A stretch of DNA of 38,291 nt from contig JAIPDO010000037.1 in assembly GCA_021737645.1 (NCBI GenBank), positions 1 to 38,291 of the forward strand, in the 5' to 3' direction. Under the pieces are notes generated by a model that ran no database searches, was not told the DNA's origin, and saw only the letters and a program-made list of their open reading frames with translations. Position 1 is the first letter of the stretch; every line of letters starts with the position of its first letter. The DNA is from Desulfarculaceae bacterium. Its GTDB lineage: Bacteria; Desulfobacterota; Desulfarculia; Desulfarculales; Desulfarculaceae. Positions 8,480 to 16,959 of the stretch are shown here, piece by piece. The position numbers were made by a program, and so were the translations under genes.

Positions 8480-9702
8480 GGTTGCATCTCCGCTAAATAG
8501 GTGAGGGCGCCCTGGGCGGCGCGCCCGGCCGAGGCCACCGCCTCGGCTACGTCCATGGGCCGCTGGGCGGTGCCGGCCAAGAAGACTCCTTGTTTGCCCG
8601 GAGCCAAAAAGCCGTGGCGGTTCAGCTCCAGGCCCGCCATATGGGCCAGCTCGGGGTTGTCCGGGTTGGGGGCCAGGCCCACGCTAAGCACCACCAAGTC
8701 GAAGGGCTCGCTGGTGGACGGCATGCCCTCGCCGGGCTGGTAGTCCACTCGCACCTGGCCCTGGGGCGGCTGGTGAATGTCGTAGGGCATGGAGCGCACC
8801 AGGCGCAGTTCGCTGGAAGCGGCCTCCAAAAACTCGTCCACCGCGTGGCCGAAGCTTTGCAGGTCCATGTAGAACACCGCCACCTCGGCCCCCTGGCGTC
8901 CGGCCAGGGTGCGGCCCAGGCGCAGGGCGTAGCCGCAGCACACCCGCGAGCAATAGTTGTTGCCGTTCACCTCGCGGCTGCCCACGCACTGCACAAAGGC
9001 GATCTTGCCCGCCGCTTGCCCGTCGCTGGGCCGGACGGCCCGGCCCTGGGTGCGCAACATTTCCTCCAGCTCCATGGCGGTGATCACGTCCGGGAACAGG
9101 CCGTAGCCCAGGCGCTGGGCCGGGGTGGGGTCGTAGGGCGTGAATCCGGTGGCCAACACCACCGCCGCGAAGTCCAGGGTCTGCTGGTCGCCCTGGCGGC
9201 CAAAGTCTATGGCCTCTTCCGGGCAAACGTCGCGGCACACCGTGGATTGGCCGTCCTTGAAATAAAGGCAGGCTGCCTCGTCTATGGCCAGGCGCGGGGC
9301 CTCGGCGGCCAGGCGGGGGCGGCGGATGGCCCCGTCGTCCATGGCCGGGCAGGCCTCCAGACAAAGCCCGCAGGCGGTGCAGCGTTCGGCGTCGATGTAG
9401 GCGGGCCGGGTGTCGATCACCGCCTGATAGCCGCCCTCGTAGCTGGTGAGGTTGCTCACCTCGGAGGCGCGGTGCAGGGTGATGAGCGGATGGCTGGTCA
9501 GGGCGGCCAGGCGTGGCTCGGCCAGACAGCCGTTGCACTTCAGGCAGTTGTCCAGGGCCTTGCAGGCCAGCTGGGCGGCCCGGCCCCCCAGGAAGTCGTC
9601 GCGCTCCACCAGATGCACCGCCACGCCCTGCTCGGCCAGGTCCAGGGCGGTGGTGGCTCCGGCCACCCCGCCGCCGATTACCAATATTTGTTTGTTAGCC
9701 AA
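8476..9702 (-). CDS. QmoA-like / HdrA-like FAD iron-sulfur protein
   Basis: The 408-residue protein begins with an FAD-binding motif (ILVIGGGVAGATTALDLAE, about 5-23) followed by ERDDFLGGRA. A Cys pair CLKCNGC sits near 54-60. A ferredoxin motif CTACGLCLEACP lies around 108-119, and a second Cys-rich stretch includes CRDVCP. The HdrA hallmark CVGSRE with CSRVCC follows at about 235-260. It corresponds to QmoA or a short HdrA. The start is TTG 9702, supported by AAGGAG six bases upstream. It lies 16 bases after metF and overlaps the QmoB-like gene by four bases. Inferred role: the second flavin electron-transfer unit of the MetVF-Hdr complex. Assignment to a true sulfate-respiratory Qmo is not supported, because no qmoC or apr genes are nearby. 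Confidence 0.82.
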   Translation of the reverse strand: MANKQILVIGGGVAGATTALDLAEQGVAVHLVERDDFLGGRAAQLACKALDNCLKCNGCLAEPRLAALTSHPLITLHRASEVSNLTSYEGGYQAVIDTRPAYIDAERCTACGLCLEACPAMDDGAIRRPRLAAEAPRLAIDEAACLYFKDGQSTVCRDVCPEEAIDFGRQGDQQTLDFAAVVLATGFTPYDPTPAQRLGYGLFPDVITAMELEEMLRTQGRAVRPSDGQAAGKIAFVQCVGSREVNGNNYCSRVCCGYALRLGRTLAGRQGAEVAVFYMDLQSFGHAVDEFLEAASSELRLVRSMPYDIHQPPQGQVRVDYQPGEGMPSTSEPFDLVVLSVGLAPNPDNPELAHMAGLELNRHGFLAPGKQGVFLAGTAQRPMDVAEAVASAGRAAQGALTYLAEMQP

Positions 9703-9718
9703 GGCCGGCTCCTTTTTC

Positions 9719-10495
9719 CTAGCTCAGCTTGTCCACCAACTCGGCCAACCGCTGGGGGTTGGCCGGGCAGGCCAGATGCACTCCGGACGCCTTGCCGCCG
9801 CTTTTGAGCTCCTTGGCCAGCTCCAGCAGCGGACCGGCCTCTTGATCGTCCCCCAGCTCCAAACCGGCGATGATCTTGGTATCGGCCGCCATGGGCAACT
9901 GGGCCAGGGCCTCGAGGTCCGCCGCGCCACTCACCGGTTGGGTCATGAAATACCCGGCTCCGGCCTTGAGCTTCTTGGCGAACTTGATGCCCGCCAGGGC
10001 GGGAGGCTCGGTGGCCACCGGCAGGCTGGCCCCCAGGAAGAAGGCCGCCGGTGCGGCCAGCTCGCCGGAGAAGTCCCGCCCCTGGGCCAAGAGGGAGGCC
10101 AGGCCCAGCGCCTGCACCGAGTCCAGGTCGTACACCGGGCGCGAGCCGGGCTGGTCGCCCAGGGTCACGAAGTCGCCGCTTACCAGCAGCAGGTTTTGCA
10201 CTCCCCCGGCGGCGGCGGCCAGCATCTCGCTGGTCAGGGCCAGGCGGTTGCGGTCGCGGCAGGTGAGGGTGAGGATCACTTCGGCCTGGCTGTGCTTGAT
10301 AAGGTGATGGGCCGCGAGCACCGGGCTCATGCGGGCCACGGCCCCCCGGTTGTCGCTGACCACCACCGCGTCCACCTTGGAACCCAGGCTATTGGCCAGG
10401 GCGTCCATATCCCCCAGGGCGGGCCCTCGGGGCGGGTCCATTTCCACGGTCACCACGAATTTGCCCCCGGCCAGGGCGTCGCTGAATTTACTCAT
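9719..10495 (-). CDS. metF: Methylenetetrahydrofolate reductase (MetF)
   Basis: The 258-residue protein belongs to the MetF TIM-barrel family, which interconverts 5,10-methylene-tetrahydrofolate and 5-methyl-tetrahydrofolate with FAD. It is somewhat shorter than E. coli MetF (about 296). The N-terminal VTVEMDPPRG corresponds to the catalytic-Glu segment (E at about 18), and VILTLTCRDRNR and NLLLVSGDFVTLGDQPGS are family motifs. GYFMTQPV is the usual segment near the folate site. It overlaps metV by 8 bases, a pairing known from acetogens such as Moorella, where MetF-MetV acts with HdrABC and MvhD in the methyl branch of the Wood-Ljungdahl pathway. Direction in this organism (reduction, or oxidation in the reverse pathway) cannot be told from sequence. 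Confidence 0.92.
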   Translation of the reverse strand: MSKFSDALAGGKFVVTVEMDPPRGPALGDMDALANSLGSKVDAVVVSDNRGAVARMSPVLAAHHLIKHSQAEVILTLTCRDRNRLALTSEMLAAAAGGVQNLLLVSGDFVTLGDQPGSRPVYDLDSVQALGLASLLAQGRDFSGELAAPAAFFLGASLPVATEPPALAGIKFAKKLKAGAGYFMTQPVSGAADLEALAQLPMAADTKIIAGLELGDDQEAGPLLELAKELKSGGKASGVHLACPANPQRLAELVDKLS

Positions 10496-11165
10496 GAGCG
10501 CTGTACCTCCGTTGGTAGGCCGGATGCACCTGGCGGCCCGGCAACAGGTCGCGGTGGTCTCTGGCCTCGATCAGCTGATCCAGATTGGCCAGGCGGCCGG
10601 TGTTTTCCAGGCGGCGGTAGATAACGCTCCAGGCGCAGTCACGCTCCTGGTCGGTCTCGCACTTGCCTTTGTCCGCCCCCCCACAGGGGCCGTTGAGCAT
10701 GCCCTTGGGGCACAGGGCGATGGGGCACACCCCGCCGGTGAGGGTGAGCAGGCAGTCGCGGCAGGAGCGGCAGCGCTCGGTCCACACGCCCACGTCCTCG
10801 TTGACCCCGATGAAGGTGGTGTTCACCCCGGAAAGAACCGGGGTGTCGGGGTAGGCCTCGGCCAAAAATTGGATGCCCGCCCCGCAGGCCAGGGAGATCA
10901 CCGCGTCGGCCTCGGCGATCTGGGGGCCCAGCTCTTCCAGGAACTCCCGGTCGCACTGGCGCTCCACGCAGCCCACGCTGAACACTTGCTCCCTCTCCCC
11001 CAGTTGGGCGGCCATGTCCAGCTGAGTGGCCAGGATGCCCGCTTCCTTTTCGCCGCCGGTGAGGCACACCGCCACGCAGGTGCCGCAGCCGGCCACCAGC
11101 ACCTTGCGGAAGCCGGAGGCGGCCACGGCTATTTCTTCAAAGGGCTTTCGCTCCGCTACGATCAT
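10488..11165 (-). CDS. metV: MetV, Fe-S/zinc subunit of methylenetetrahydrofolate reductase
   Basis: The 225-residue protein matches the MetV family (MTHFR C-terminal zinc-ribbon/Fe-S protein). The N-terminal half has CGTCVAVC at about 27-34 and a later GCVERQC; the C-terminal half is cysteine rich (CRSCRDCLL, CPIALCPKGMLNGPCGG and two more Cys), suited to one or more [4Fe-4S] clusters plus zinc. In acetogens MetV carries electrons to the MetF flavin. Its ATG overlaps the mvhD stop (ATGA) and its 3' end overlaps metF, so the three proteins are probably translationally coupled and made in fixed ratio. Confidence 0.9.
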   Translation of the reverse strand: MIVAERKPFEEIAVAASGFRKVLVAGCGTCVAVCLTGGEKEAGILATQLDMAAQLGEREQVFSVGCVERQCDREFLEELGPQIAEADAVISLACGAGIQFLAEAYPDTPVLSGVNTTFIGVNEDVGVWTERCRSCRDCLLTLTGGVCPIALCPKGMLNGPCGGADKGKCETDQERDCAWSVIYRRLENTGRLANLDQLIEARDHRDLLPGRQVHPAYQRRYSAHE

Positions 11166-11620
11166 GCTCTGAGCTCCTCAATATTGGTTTGCCCGGCCTG
11201 GAGCTTTTTGCGGCCCAAGGGATTGGGTCCCAGCTCCAGGGCGCGGCGATTCATCATCTCAACCGCCTCGGCCCACTTGGGGGCGTCGCTGGCCCCGATG
11301 TGGAACATCTCCAGGCGGTCTCCCCCCAGGCCCAGGTCGTCCAAGAGGGTCTTGGCGTGGGCCACCCGCTCCTTGGCCCTTAGGTTGCCTTCCAGGAAGT
11401 GGCAGTCGCCTATCTCGCAACCGCTGACCATGACCACGTCTGCCCCGGCCTTGAACGCCTCCAGCAGGTAGATCACGTCCACCTTGCCGGTGCACAGCAG
11501 CTTTATCACCCGCACGTTGGGAGGATATTGCAGGCGCATGGAACCGGCCATGTCCGCGGCGGTGTAGGTGCAGTAGGTGCAGATGAGAGCCAGTATCTTG
11601 GGTTCGTATTTTTCGCCCAT
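11162..11620 (-). CDS. mvhD: MvhD/FlpD-type [2Fe-2S] electron-transfer subunit
   Basis: The 152-residue stand-alone MvhD (methyl-viologen-reducing hydrogenase delta subunit) family protein begins ILALICTYCTYTAADMAG and has the family cysteines in LLCTGKVDV and SGCEIGDCHF, which hold a [2Fe-2S] cluster. MvhD is the bridge that hands electrons from a donor dehydrogenase to HdrA. No [NiFe]-hydrogenase gene is in the window, so the donor here may instead be the GltD-like module inside HdrA or MetVF. It lies 15 bases downstream of hdrA and overlaps metV. Confidence 0.92.
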   Translation of the reverse strand: MGEKYEPKILALICTYCTYTAADMAGSMRLQYPPNVRVIKLLCTGKVDVIYLLEAFKAGADVVMVSGCEIGDCHFLEGNLRAKERVAHAKTLLDDLGLGGDRLEMFHIGASDAPKWAEAVEMMNRRALELGPNPLGRKKLQAGQTNIEELRA

Positions 11621-11635
11621 GTCTTCTCCTCGCCC

Positions 11636-14600
11636 CTACAGGGCACGCTCCTTGGCCACGATCTGGGCATCGGTGTGATGTTGCACCTCGATGAGTTTGC
11701 GGGGGCAGGCGCTGGCGCAGTTGCCGCAGCCCTGACAGGCGGCGGGGTCGATGTAGACCACGCCTTCCTCGTTTACCTGGGGCACCCCGTAGGGGCAGGT
11801 GCGCACGCAGGTAAGGCAGGCCACGCAGCGCTCGGCGTCCACCACCGCCACCTCGCCGCCCACCATGAGCTGGGCCTGGCTTAGCACCACCGCCGCCCGG
11901 GCCGCCGCCGCCTTGGCCTGGCTTATCACCTCTTCCAGGAACTTGGGGCCGTGGGCCGCGCCGGCCATGAAGAATCCGGCCCCGGTGAAGTCCACCGGCC
12001 TGAGCTTGAGGTGGGCCTCCATGAAGAAGCCGTCGCTGTCCAGGGGAAGCTTCAGGCTGCTGGCGAACTTGTGGGCGTCGTCATTGGGCCGAACCGCGGC
12101 GCTGAGCACCAACCGGTCGGCGGTGAGGGCGATCCACTGGCCCAGGATCTGGTCGTAGACCATCACCTCTAGGCCGTCGGCCCCGGCTTTCACCTGGGGC
12201 GGGTTTTCCTGGTCAAAGCGGATGAAGGTCACCCCCAGTTCGCGAGCCTGTTTGTAGTAGATCTCCTTTAGGCTGAAGGTGCGGATGTCCCTGAACAGGA
12301 CGTAGACTTCCGCTTCGGGTTTGGCCTTCTTGATGGCGATGGCGTTGGCCACCGCCGCGGTGCAGCAGATGCGGCTGCAATAGGAATGCTCCGGCTCGCG
12401 GCTGCCCACGCACTGGATCATCACCACACGCTCCACGCCGTCGAGGCACTCGGGGTCCTGGTGCAGGGCCTCGTGCAGGCTGAGCTGGGTGGTTACGCGC
12501 TGGTCTTGGCCGAAGAGGTACTCGCCGGGCTGGTACTCCTGGGCCCCGGTGGCCACCACCGTGGCTCCGTGCTGGATGGTGAAGGTCTTGTCCGGCCCCT
12601 GGATGGTGGCCGTGAACTGGCCCACCAGCCCCTTGACCTGCTTGACCTGGCTATCGGTGTGCACCCGGATGAGCCCGTGGTGAGTCACCCGGTCCACCAG
12701 GTCGGCCAGCCAGGCCTGAACCTCCAGGCCTTCCACCGTGCTGTGGATGCGCCGGGCCAGGCCGCCCAACTCGTCGCTACGCTCCACCAGGTGGGTCAGG
12801 AAGCCCTGCTCGGCCAGGCTCAGCGCGGCGGTGAGCCCGCCGGGGCCTCCGCCGATGACCAGGGCGGTCTGCTCCACGTCCATGGGGAACTGGTGCAAAG
12901 GCTCCAGCAGACCGGCCCGGGCCACGGACATGCGGATAAGGTCCTCGGCCTTGACCGTGGCCGCCGCGTGGTCGCCCTGGTGCACCCAGGAGCATTGGTC
13001 GCGGATGTTGGCCATCTCAAACAGATACGGGTTGAGTCCCGCCGTCTTGAGGGTGTCCTGGAACAGCTTCTCGTGGGTGCGGGGGCTGCAAGAGGCCACC
13101 ACCACCCGGTTGAGGTTCTGCTCCTTGATGACCTGGGCCATCTTTTCCTGGCTGTCGGTGGAGCAGGTGAACAAAAACTCCTCGGCGTGGGTGACCCCGG
13201 GCAGGCTCTTGGCGTATTCCACCGAGCCGGGCACATCCACCACGCTGCCGATGTTGATGCCGCAGTGGCAGATGAACACACCCACCCTGGGCCCATCTCC
13301 GGCGGCGTCGCGCTCCGGCGGATACTCCATGGTGGTGACCTCGCTGCCTCGGCTGGCGGCCAGAAGCTCGCCCGCCTGGGCCGCCGCTCCGCTGGCCTGC
13401 ATCACCGTGTCCGGGATGTCGCGCGGGGCCTGGAACACGCCGCAGACGTAGACGCCTTCCCGGGAGGTGGTGAGCGGGTTCAGCTCCACCCGCTGGGCGA
13501 AGCCGAAGCGGTCGGTATCCACCCCGGCGGCCAGGGACAGGGCCTTGGCGTCGGGATGGGGGGTGAGCCCCACCGAGAGCACCAGCATGTCGAAGCGTTC
13601 TTCGACCAACTGGTCTTTGTCATCGTAGTAGCTGATGATCAGGTCGCCGGTGGCCGAATCTTCCAGCACCCGGCTGGGGATGGAGCGCAAATAGCGCACC
13701 CCGTGCTCGTCCCGGGCCCGCTCATAGTAGCGGTCAAAGCCCTTGCCCTGGGCCCGGATGTCCATATAGAAGATGGTGGTGTTAAGCCCCGGCACGTGCT
13801 CACCGGCGATGATGGCCTGCTTGGCCGCGTACATGCAGCACACGTAGGAGCAGTACTCGCGGCCCACGGAGGCGTCACGGCTGCCCACGCACTGTATCCA
13901 GGCCACCCGTTTGGGTTCGGAGCCGTCGCCGGGGCGCTTCACGTGACCGCCGTAGGGGCCACTGGCGCTCAGGATGCGCTCGAACTCCAGGGAGGTGATC
14001 ACGTTGGGGTAGCGGCCATAGCCGTACTCGCCCTTGAGCCCGGCGTCAAAGGGCTTGAAGCCCGGTGCCAACAGCAGCGCCCCCACCTTCAGCTCCAGCT
14101 CCTCGGGGGCCATGTCGTGCTTTATGGCCCCGGCCTGGCAAACTTCCAGGCACTGGTAGCACTCAGAACAGATGCCGCAGGCCAGGCAGCGTGCCGCCTC
14201 GGACTGGGCCTGTTCCTCGGTAAAGGCCTGCACCACCTCGCTGAAGTCGTGCTTGCGCTGCTCGGGGTCGCGCTGGGCCGCGCGGCGGCGGGGGTCGGTG
14301 GCTATGCCCTGGGTGTCGCCCTTGGCCAGGGTGCGCGCCTCGTCGCGCTCCTGGTGCAGGTCCTCGCCGTCGATGTAGCGCCTTATGCTCTCGGCTGCCC
14401 GCTTGCCCTGGGCAATGGCCTCGATGGCCGTGGCCGGGCCGGTGACCGAGTCGCCGCCGCAGAAGATCCAGGGCACGCTGGATTGCAGGCTGATCTTGTC
14501 CACCAGCACCCGGGCCCTGGGGTCCACGTCTATGTCGCTCTTGGGTTCCAGGAAATCCAGGTCCGGGGCTTGGCCGATGGCGCTCATGGCCCCGTCGATC

Positions 14601-16069
14601 TCTATAGTGTAGTTGGAGTCGTCGATAGGTATGGGCCTGCGGCGTCCCGAGGCGTCGGGCTCGCCCAGCTCCATCTTGATGACCTCCACTCCGCTGAGGC
14701 GTCCGTTTTTGGCCAGGAAGCGGGCCGGGGCGGCCAGGTACACGATGTTCACGCCCTCTTCCAGGGCCTCTTCTACTTCATCCTCGTAGGCGGGCATCTC
14801 TTCGCGGGTGCGGCGGTAGAGCAGGGTCACTTCCCGGCTGCCCAGCCGGAGCGCGGTGCGGGCCGCGTCCACGGCCACGTTGCCGCCGCCGATGACCACC
14901 ACCTTTTCGCCGGGGCTCTCAGCCTGGCCCAGGGCGGCCTGGCGCAGGAACTCCACGCCGCTGGCCACGCCGGGAAGGCCCTCGCCCTCCACGCCCAGGC
15001 GCAGGCCCTTGTGGGCGCCTACGGCCATGAACAGGCACTGGTAGCCCTGCTCCTGCAACTCGTCCAGGGTGAAGTCGCGGCCCAGGGCCTGGCCCAGCTT
15101 TATCTCCACCCCCAGGCGCTTGATGTAGTCCACTTCGTAATCGAGCACCTTGGGAGGCAGGCGGTAGTCCGGGATGCCCACCCGGAGCATGCCCCCGGCC
15201 ACGTCCATGGCCTCGAAGACGGTGACCTCGAAGCCCTCCAGGGCCAAGTAGTTGGCGGCGGTGAGGCCGGCGGGGCCGGCCCCCACGATGGCCACCTTGA
15301 CTCCGCGAGAAGGCTTCACCTCCGGCAGGTCCATCTCGCCCTGTTCCACCTCCCAGTCGCTGACAAAGCGCTTGAGCTCGCGGATGGCGATGGGCTCGTC
15401 CACCTCGGCGCGCACGCAGGCCGCCTCGCAGGGGTGGGTGCACACCCGGCCGCAAATCGCGGGCAGGGGGTTTTCCTTGCGGATCAGGCGAAGGGCCTCC
15501 GCGTAGCGCCCCTGGGCGATGAGGGCCACGTAGCCCTGTACGCTGATCCCGGCGGGGCAGGCGTTCTTGCAGGGGCTCACCCCCTGCTTGTCCACGGCGA
15601 ACGCGCTGGGGATGGCCTGGGGGAAGTGGCGGTAGATGGCCTTGCGCTGGTTTAGCCCCAGGTTGAAATCCGCCGGCACCTCCACCGGGCAGACCTTGAT
15701 GCACTCGCCGCAGCCGGTGCAGGCGTCCTCGTCGATGAAGCGCGCCTGCTTCTTGATCTTGACCGTGAAGTCGCCGGGCTCGCCGTCCACCTTGTCGATG
15801 GTGGCCCGGCTGATGATCTTGATGTTGGGGTTGGCCGAAACCTCGATGAGCTTGGGCGAAATCATGCAGGTGGAGCAGTCGTTGGTGGGGAAGGTCTTGT
15901 CCAGCTGGGCCATGATGCCGCCGATGCTGATGTTCTTCTCCACCAGATAGACCAGGTAGCCCGCGTTGGCCAAGTCCAATGCCGACTGCATGCCGGCGAT
16001 GCCCGCCCCGGCCACCATTACCGCGCCCGAGGGTTGCCCTTTTTTAAGGGGTATTATGTTGGCGCTCAT
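11636..16069 (-). CDS. hdrA: Giant HdrA fusion: HdrA - GltD/NfnB-like NAD(P)H module - HdrA
   Basis: This 1,477-residue polypeptide is more than twice the size of archaeal HdrA (about 650). Order with approximate residues: an HdrA FAD motif GAGIAG at 21-26 and CSTCMISP; ferredoxin CTGCGECIKVCP at 117; a GltD-type N-terminal Fe-S region (CKNACPAG to CEAAC) at 167-218; a GltD/NfnB-like FAD site GAGPAG at 263-268 and NAD(P)H site GGGNVA at 394-399. The first HdrA then resumes with CLACGICSECYQC at 628 and CVGSRD plus CSYVCC at 727-745. A second HdrA follows (CHCG at 934-937, FAD motif GGGPGG at 1073-1078, CVGSRE and CSRICC), with two C-terminal ferredoxin motifs. Three flavin sites and many clusters would allow NAD(P)H-linked electron bifurcation or confurcation with HdrBC, MvhD and MetVF. 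ATG 16069 overlaps the hdrB stop (ATGA) and is preferred over an upstream in-frame start at 16147 inside hdrB. Confidence 0.88.
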   Translation of the reverse strand: MSANIIPLKKGQPSGAVMVAGAGIAGMQSALDLANAGYLVYLVEKNISIGGIMAQLDKTFPTNDCSTCMISPKLIEVSANPNIKIISRATIDKVDGEPGDFTVKIKKQARFIDEDACTGCGECIKVCPVEVPADFNLGLNQRKAIYRHFPQAIPSAFAVDKQGVSPCKNACPAGISVQGYVALIAQGRYAEALRLIRKENPLPAICGRVCTHPCEAACVRAEVDEPIAIRELKRFVSDWEVEQGEMDLPEVKPSRGVKVAIVGAGPAGLTAANYLALEGFEVTVFEAMDVAGGMLRVGIPDYRLPPKVLDYEVDYIKRLGVEIKLGQALGRDFTLDELQEQGYQCLFMAVGAHKGLRLGVEGEGLPGVASGVEFLRQAALGQAESPGEKVVVIGGGNVAVDAARTALRLGSREVTLLYRRTREEMPAYEDEVEEALEEGVNIVYLAAPARFLAKNGRLSGVEVIKMELGEPDASGRRRPIPIDDSNYTIEIDGAMSAIGQAPDLDFLEPKSDIDVDPRARVLVDKISLQSSVPWIFCGGDSVTGPATAIEAIAQGKRAAESIRRYIDGEDLHQERDEARTLAKGDTQGIATDPRRRAAQRDPEQRKHDFSEVVQAFTEEQAQSEAARCLACGICSECYQCLEVCQAGAIKHDMAPEELELKVGALLLAPGFKPFDAGLKGEYGYGRYPNVITSLEFERILSASGPYGGHVKRPGDGSEPKRVAWIQCVGSRDASVGREYCSYVCCMYAAKQAIIAGEHVPGLNTTIFYMDIRAQGKGFDRYYERARDEHGVRYLRSIPSRVLEDSATGDLIISYYDDKDQLVEERFDMLVLSVGLTPHPDAKALSLAAGVDTDRFGFAQRVELNPLTTSREGVYVCGVFQAPRDIPDTVMQASGAAAQAGELLAASRGSEVTTMEYPPERDAAGDGPRVGVFICHCGINIGSVVDVPGSVEYAKSLPGVTHAEEFLFTCSTDSQEKMAQVIKEQNLNRVVVASCSPRTHEKLFQDTLKTAGLNPYLFEMANIRDQCSWVHQGDHAAATVKAEDLIRMSVARAGLLEPLHQFPMDVEQTALVIGGGPGGLTAALSLAEQGFLTHLVERSDELGGLARRIHSTVEGLEVQAWLADLVDRVTHHGLIRVHTDSQVKQVKGLVGQFTATIQGPDKTFTIQHGATVVATGAQEYQPGEYLFGQDQRVTTQLSLHEALHQDPECLDGVERVVMIQCVGSREPEHSYCSRICCTAAVANAIAIKKAKPEAEVYVLFRDIRTFSLKEIYYKQARELGVTFIRFDQENPPQVKAGADGLEVMVYDQILGQWIALTADRLVLSAAVRPNDDAHKFASSLKLPLDSDGFFMEAHLKLRPVDFTGAGFFMAGAAHGPKFLEEVISQAKAAAARAAVVLSQAQLMVGGEVAVVDAERCVACLTCVRTCPYGVPQVNEEGVVYIDPAACQGCGNCASACPRKLIEVQHHTDAQIVAKERAL

Positions 16070-16959
16070 AGCCGCTCCCATGTCTGGCGGGGAAGCTGGG
16101 CTTTCTCCAGTAGGCCCTTGGGGCTCACCAGATGCCGCTTCAGCCACTTAGGGGTTTCATCGATGCCCAGGGCCAGGCCCATCACTTCGGTGAAGTAAAG
16201 CACCGGCAGGTAGACTTGTTTGCCCATCTGCTTGGCGATCTCTTCCTGGTACATGTCCAGGTTGGCCTGGCACATCTGGCAGCCGGTGACGATGCAGTTG
16301 GCCCCTTGGTCCAGGGCCCGCTTGTAGAGCTTGGCCACCAGGGTGAAGACCAGGTCCGGCCGGGGCACCGAGTGGGACGCCCCGCAGCAGTCGGTCTTAA
16401 AGGGCCAGTCCATCACCGTGACGCCCAGGGCGCCGAGCAGGCGGTCCAGGCCTTGGGGGTTCTCGTAGTCGGCCTTGCCGGTCACCGCCGGGGGCCGCTG
16501 CCCCTGGCAGCCGTAGTAGCACACCGCCTTGAGCCCGCTGAGATCGAGGTCCGTGGCCCGTTGCTTGGCCAGGGCGGTCACCTCGGGCGAGGAGAGATAG
16601 TCGTTGAGCTCCACCACCTCGACCCCGGCGTAGCCGCCGCCCAGGGCCTTGATCTCGTCGATGACCAGATCATCGCCCTCGAGCAACTCGTGGCGGGCGC
16701 TGGCCAGGCGGTTGTAGCAAAGGGCGCAGGGCACCACCAGGGGTGAGGGCCCTTGGGCGGCCAGGGCCAGGTTGCGCGCTCCCAGGTTCAGGGCCGCCCG
16801 GTGGTCCAGGCTGTGGGCCGCGCTGGCCCCGCAGCAGTTCCAGTCCGGCAGCTCCCTCAGCTCTATGTCCAGGGCCTCGCACACGCCCTCGACGCTCTCG
16901 GCGTAGTCCTTGGCCGTGGCCTCCAGGGAGCATCCGGGGTAATAGCTCACCTCAGGCAT
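16066..16959 (-). CDS. hdrB: Heterodisulfide reductase subunit B
   Basis: The 297-residue HdrB carries both CCG domains. The first has C10, CCGAS at about 42-46 and PCALC near 77-81; the second has CYYGCQ, then DCCGAS and a late CQMC. In methanogen HdrB each such set binds a non-cubane [4Fe-4S] cluster that reduces a disulfide. In bacteria the physiological disulfide or alternative acceptor is unknown, and in acetogen-type complexes the subunit may serve electron transfer to MetVF. It overlaps hdrC by 8 bases and hdrA by 4 bases. The length is normal and all expected cysteines are present. Confidence 0.93.
   Translation of the reverse strand: MPEVSYYPGCSLEATAKDYAESVEGVCEALDIELRELPDWNCCGASAAHSLDHRAALNLGARNLALAAQGPSPLVVPCALCYNRLASARHELLEGDDLVIDEIKALGGGYAGVEVVELNDYLSSPEVTALAKQRATDLDLSGLKAVCYYGCQGQRPPAVTGKADYENPQGLDRLLGALGVTVMDWPFKTDCCGASHSVPRPDLVFTLVAKLYKRALDQGANCIVTGCQMCQANLDMYQEEIAKQMGKQVYLPVLYFTEVMGLALGIDETPKWLKRHLVSPKGLLEKAQLPRQTWERL

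Noticed and set aside
6347..9702. Respiratory qmoABC locus of sulfate reduction
   Set aside because: There is no qmoC membrane gene and no aprBA nearby, and the pair is embedded behind metVF.
12386..15655. 1,089-codon open frame on the plus strand
   Set aside because: It lies wholly opposite hdrA. Its His/Gly/Ala-rich composition is the usual antisense shadow of a GC-rich gene, and the minus strand has clear FAD and ferredoxin motifs.
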